This document shows positions 6,046 to 7,586 of a DNA stretch of 7,586 bases, piece by piece (positions within the stretch are counted from its first letter, which is position 1; the number at the start of each line of letters is the position of its first letter). The stretch covers positions 1 to 7,586 of the forward strand of contig JAUXGF010000129.1 of the NCBI GenBank assembly GCA_030622395.1. The letters run 5' to 3'. The notes under the pieces are model-generated. The model saw only the letters and a program-made list of their open reading frames with translations. It was not told the origin of the DNA and did not search any database. The translations under genes were made by a program, and so were the position numbers. The DNA is from Calditrichaceae bacterium (GTDB lineage: Bacteria; Calditrichota; Calditrichia; Calditrichales; Calditrichaceae).

Positions 6046-6070
6046 CTAAATTCACATTTTTCAAATTTAG
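6046..6070. repeat. AT-only-type hairpin downstream of the foldase gene
   Basis: CTAAATT (6046-6052) and AATTTAG (6064-6070) form a perfect 7-bp stem with an 11-base loop, 30 bp past the foldase stop. The stem is weak, with one G-C pair, and no T-run follows it on the minus strand. It is at best a poor terminator. Confidence 0.25.
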
Positions 6071-6099
6071 TGTTTTTTGCAAAAGTTTAGTTATTTAAA

Positions 6100-7545
6100 T
6101 TAGGACGGTTTGCGAACCATGAACATACGGATTCGACGGTCCCAGTTTATCCGCTTATTCTCTTCTTCTAATTTTTGAAAATCAATGAATATCTCTGCCG
6201 GTATCTTTATTATTTCTTCATCCAATTGTTTTTTTGCTTTATTCCATTGCCATTCCTGAAGTGTATGAAAGCGTGCTAATTCTGGCCGGCCGGTGGTTTT
6301 ATTTTTAAAATATGATAATATAGAATCAGGTGCGCTAATATTATTCATCTTTTCATTAAGAAAGAAATTATAGCTCTGTTCTTCTTTGAAGCGTTGAACC
6401 TCTTTCATAACTTTCGGATTTTTATCCAAGCCCTTTTTCTTGGCCTCTTTTAACAAACACTCATCTCTGACCCACAGCCCAATTTGGTCGGATAATTCTC
6501 TGGCTGATTTAAATACTGGGCGATGGCTAAGGGGAATTACGCGCATGCCGTCTAAAAAACCCTTCAGAGAAATATAGCCGTCTCTATAGTTAATGAAAGA
6601 TTCCTTCAGGTAAGGTTTTAAACAGGCTGCACATTTTTTAATTATGGAATTAGAAAACGTAATTTGTCGTGGTAAAATTAATTTTTCGCGATCAGTTGCG
6701 GGAAGAACTTCATTCCATATTAATCGGAAAATCCTTTCATCAGGTTGGGGATTTTGTTGTGTCATGAATGTTCTTATATATTTAGCGCTTAATTCTACGC
6801 TCTTTTGCCGGCGTATTTTTTTCTCTAACACGGGTTTTTGTCGCAGGAAATCGGATTCGTTTAAAATAACCTGTTTTTTATAATCAAGAAGCTGAATTAA
6901 ATGAAATCCCCATTTTGTCTGTACAATATCCGAGATTTCATTCCCTTCTAAATTCTTTATTGCCGAGCCAAATTCAGGATCAAGATCACCCAATCGGAAC
7001 CAACCTAAATCGCCGCCACTTGCGGCTAGCACTGAATCTTTAAAAGCTTTTCTGGCCAGGTCTGTAAATCTTTTACCACTTTTCAGTTCTTTCTGATATT
7101 CAGTCATTTCATCTTTTGATTTGCTAAAAATATGCCGTACGTGTACAGTCATATTGTTATTTATGTATGCCTGTTTCAACTCTTTTTCACTGATTTCAAC
7201 TTTGTTTTCCACATCCTGGCGGAACAGCTCACGCAGCATTGCTTGCCGGAGTTCCCATTTTACGGCCCGGATGAAAATTGAATCGGAAGTTAATTTATCA
7301 TGGTCAGCTTTTTTTAGAGCAAGCATCTGATAGATATATAAATTTATCTCATCTTTTAGAGCAGGCAGCCCTGTAGAATCTATACCGAAATTAGGATCCA
7401 GTTCATAAAACAGACGAAATTCTTCTTGCGTGATTATCCGGTCATTCACTGTAGCTAAAACATTCTTATTAGATTGCTTGTTCTCTGTACAGGCGATGAA
7501 TAAAGAAATTAAGAGAGGAATAAAATATATTTGGTATTTTTTCAT
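6100..7545 (-). CDS. Lipoprotein peptidyl-prolyl cis-trans isomerase, SurA/PpiC (parvulin) type
   Basis: This 481-residue envelope foldase begins with a lipoprotein signal: KK, hydrophobic residues 6-17 and Cys19 in LFIAC (Phe at -3 is atypical). Residues 28-130 look like a SurA-type N-terminal chaperone region: VLATVNDRIITQEEF, then helices with EINLYIYQMLALKKA and a KELKQAY stretch. The parvulin domain covers about 133-222. It has VHVRHIFSKS (H138), the FTDLARKAFKDS helix, ASGGDLGWF (175-183), LDPEFGSAI and WGFHLIQL (212-219, H215), with the usual conserved histidines. The remaining 260 residues are largely helical and charged, with no second clear parvulin domain; they include CAAC at 305-308. 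Its likely role is assisting outer-membrane or secreted protein folding outside the cytoplasm, tethered to a membrane. Homologues often lie in tandem with other PpiC/SurA proteins, and a partner could lie beyond the right edge. No Shine-Dalgarno is evident before the ATG, but the signal peptide fixes the start. Confidence 0.92.
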   Translation of the reverse strand: MKKYQIYFIPLLISLFIACTENKQSNKNVLATVNDRIITQEEFRLFYELDPNFGIDSTGLPALKDEINLYIYQMLALKKADHDKLTSDSIFIRAVKWELRQAMLRELFRQDVENKVEISEKELKQAYINNNMTVHVRHIFSKSKDEMTEYQKELKSGKRFTDLARKAFKDSVLAASGGDLGWFRLGDLDPEFGSAIKNLEGNEISDIVQTKWGFHLIQLLDYKKQVILNESDFLRQKPVLEKKIRRQKSVELSAKYIRTFMTQQNPQPDERIFRLIWNEVLPATDREKLILPRQITFSNSIIKKCAACLKPYLKESFINYRDGYISLKGFLDGMRVIPLSHRPVFKSARELSDQIGLWVRDECLLKEAKKKGLDKNPKVMKEVQRFKEEQSYNFFLNEKMNNISAPDSILSYFKNKTTGRPELARFHTLQEWQWNKAKKQLDEEIIKIPAEIFIDFQKLEEENKRINWDRRIRMFMVRKPS

Positions 7546-7586
7546 AACGAGTTAATAATTATTTTTGATTAATAAAAACCGGTTAA

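Larger units (their letters stand above)
5742..6093. repeat. Element bounded by 18-bp perfect inverted repeats (possible MITE-like unit)
   Basis: TAACTAAACTTTTGCAAA at 5742-5759 recurs as its exact reverse complement at 6076-6093, and similarity fades over about 10 more bases outward. The 352-bp span contains no coding region but does contain all the palindromic units in the gap. The arrangement resembles a small non-autonomous element with terminal inverted repeats. I see no clear target-site duplication, so two copies of an intergenic motif are an alternative. Confidence 0.45.
5500..6099. other. Gene-free stretch between the foldase gene and the operon
   Basis: No plausible coding region is visible on either strand. 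The right part (5742-6093) is bracketed by an 18-bp inverted repeat and holds four palindromic units at about 5785-5966. The left part (5500-5740) is AT-rich and shows only a short GCATACA direct repeat (5567-5573, 5593-5599) and a 5-bp hairpin AAGGA-CAAA-TCCTT near 5710-5723. No convincing rho-independent terminator for the foldase gene was found. Confidence 0.6.

Noticed and set aside
6644..7330. Plus-strand open frames opposite the foldase gene
   Set aside because: They mirror the parvulin domain and neighbouring helices of a clear protein and have no family features of their own.
7574..7586. AACCGGTT palindrome at the right edge as an operator or terminator
   Set aside because: Eight bases at a window edge in the foldase leader are too little to interpret.

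Overview
This is an AT-rich bacterial window in which every gene I can support reads on the minus strand, so the text runs right to left. Gene style points to a Gram-negative bacterium: a lipoprotein-type SurA/PpiC foldase, and a Sec-exported protein opening with a 'NLLINGD.ET..PGFW' jelly-roll-like start. I associate such starts with large secreted proteins of the Bacteroidetes/Calditrichota/Ignavibacteria group. That placement is an inference and is not proven here.

Layout from right to left: (1) 7545-6100, a lipoprotein parvulin-type peptidyl-prolyl isomerase. (2) 6099-5447, a 653-bp non-coding stretch holding an 18-bp inverted repeat about 350 bp across, which encloses four decayed REP-like palindromic units. 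The operon promoter lies at its left edge. (3) 5446-1654, a three-gene operon: a putative cytoplasmic TIM-barrel glycoside hydrolase, a family-4-type (GT-B) glycosyltransferase overlapping it by 32 bp, and a LacI-family repressor 30 bp further on. (4) 1653-1423, a gap with a near-consensus sigma-70 promoter and a perfect 14-bp operator. (5) 1422-400, a second LacI-family repressor. (6) 399-280, a leader with a related operator-like site. (7) 279-1, the start of a secreted protein that runs off the window.

The coherent theme is sugar-responsive regulation by two neighbouring LacI/GalR paralogues. Each has a CG-centred palindrome at the promoter of its own transcription unit: GTTAAACGTTTAAC for the left-hand regulator and TAAAACGTTTTA for the operon. 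The left-hand regulator probably represses itself and the downstream secreted protein gene. The right-hand one probably represses its own operon. That operon encodes both a glycoside-making and a putative glycoside-cleaving enzyme, neither with a signal peptide. This suggests turnover of an intracellular glycoside, such as a compatible solute or storage glycoside, under control of a sugar-like effector. The substrate cannot be read from the sequence.
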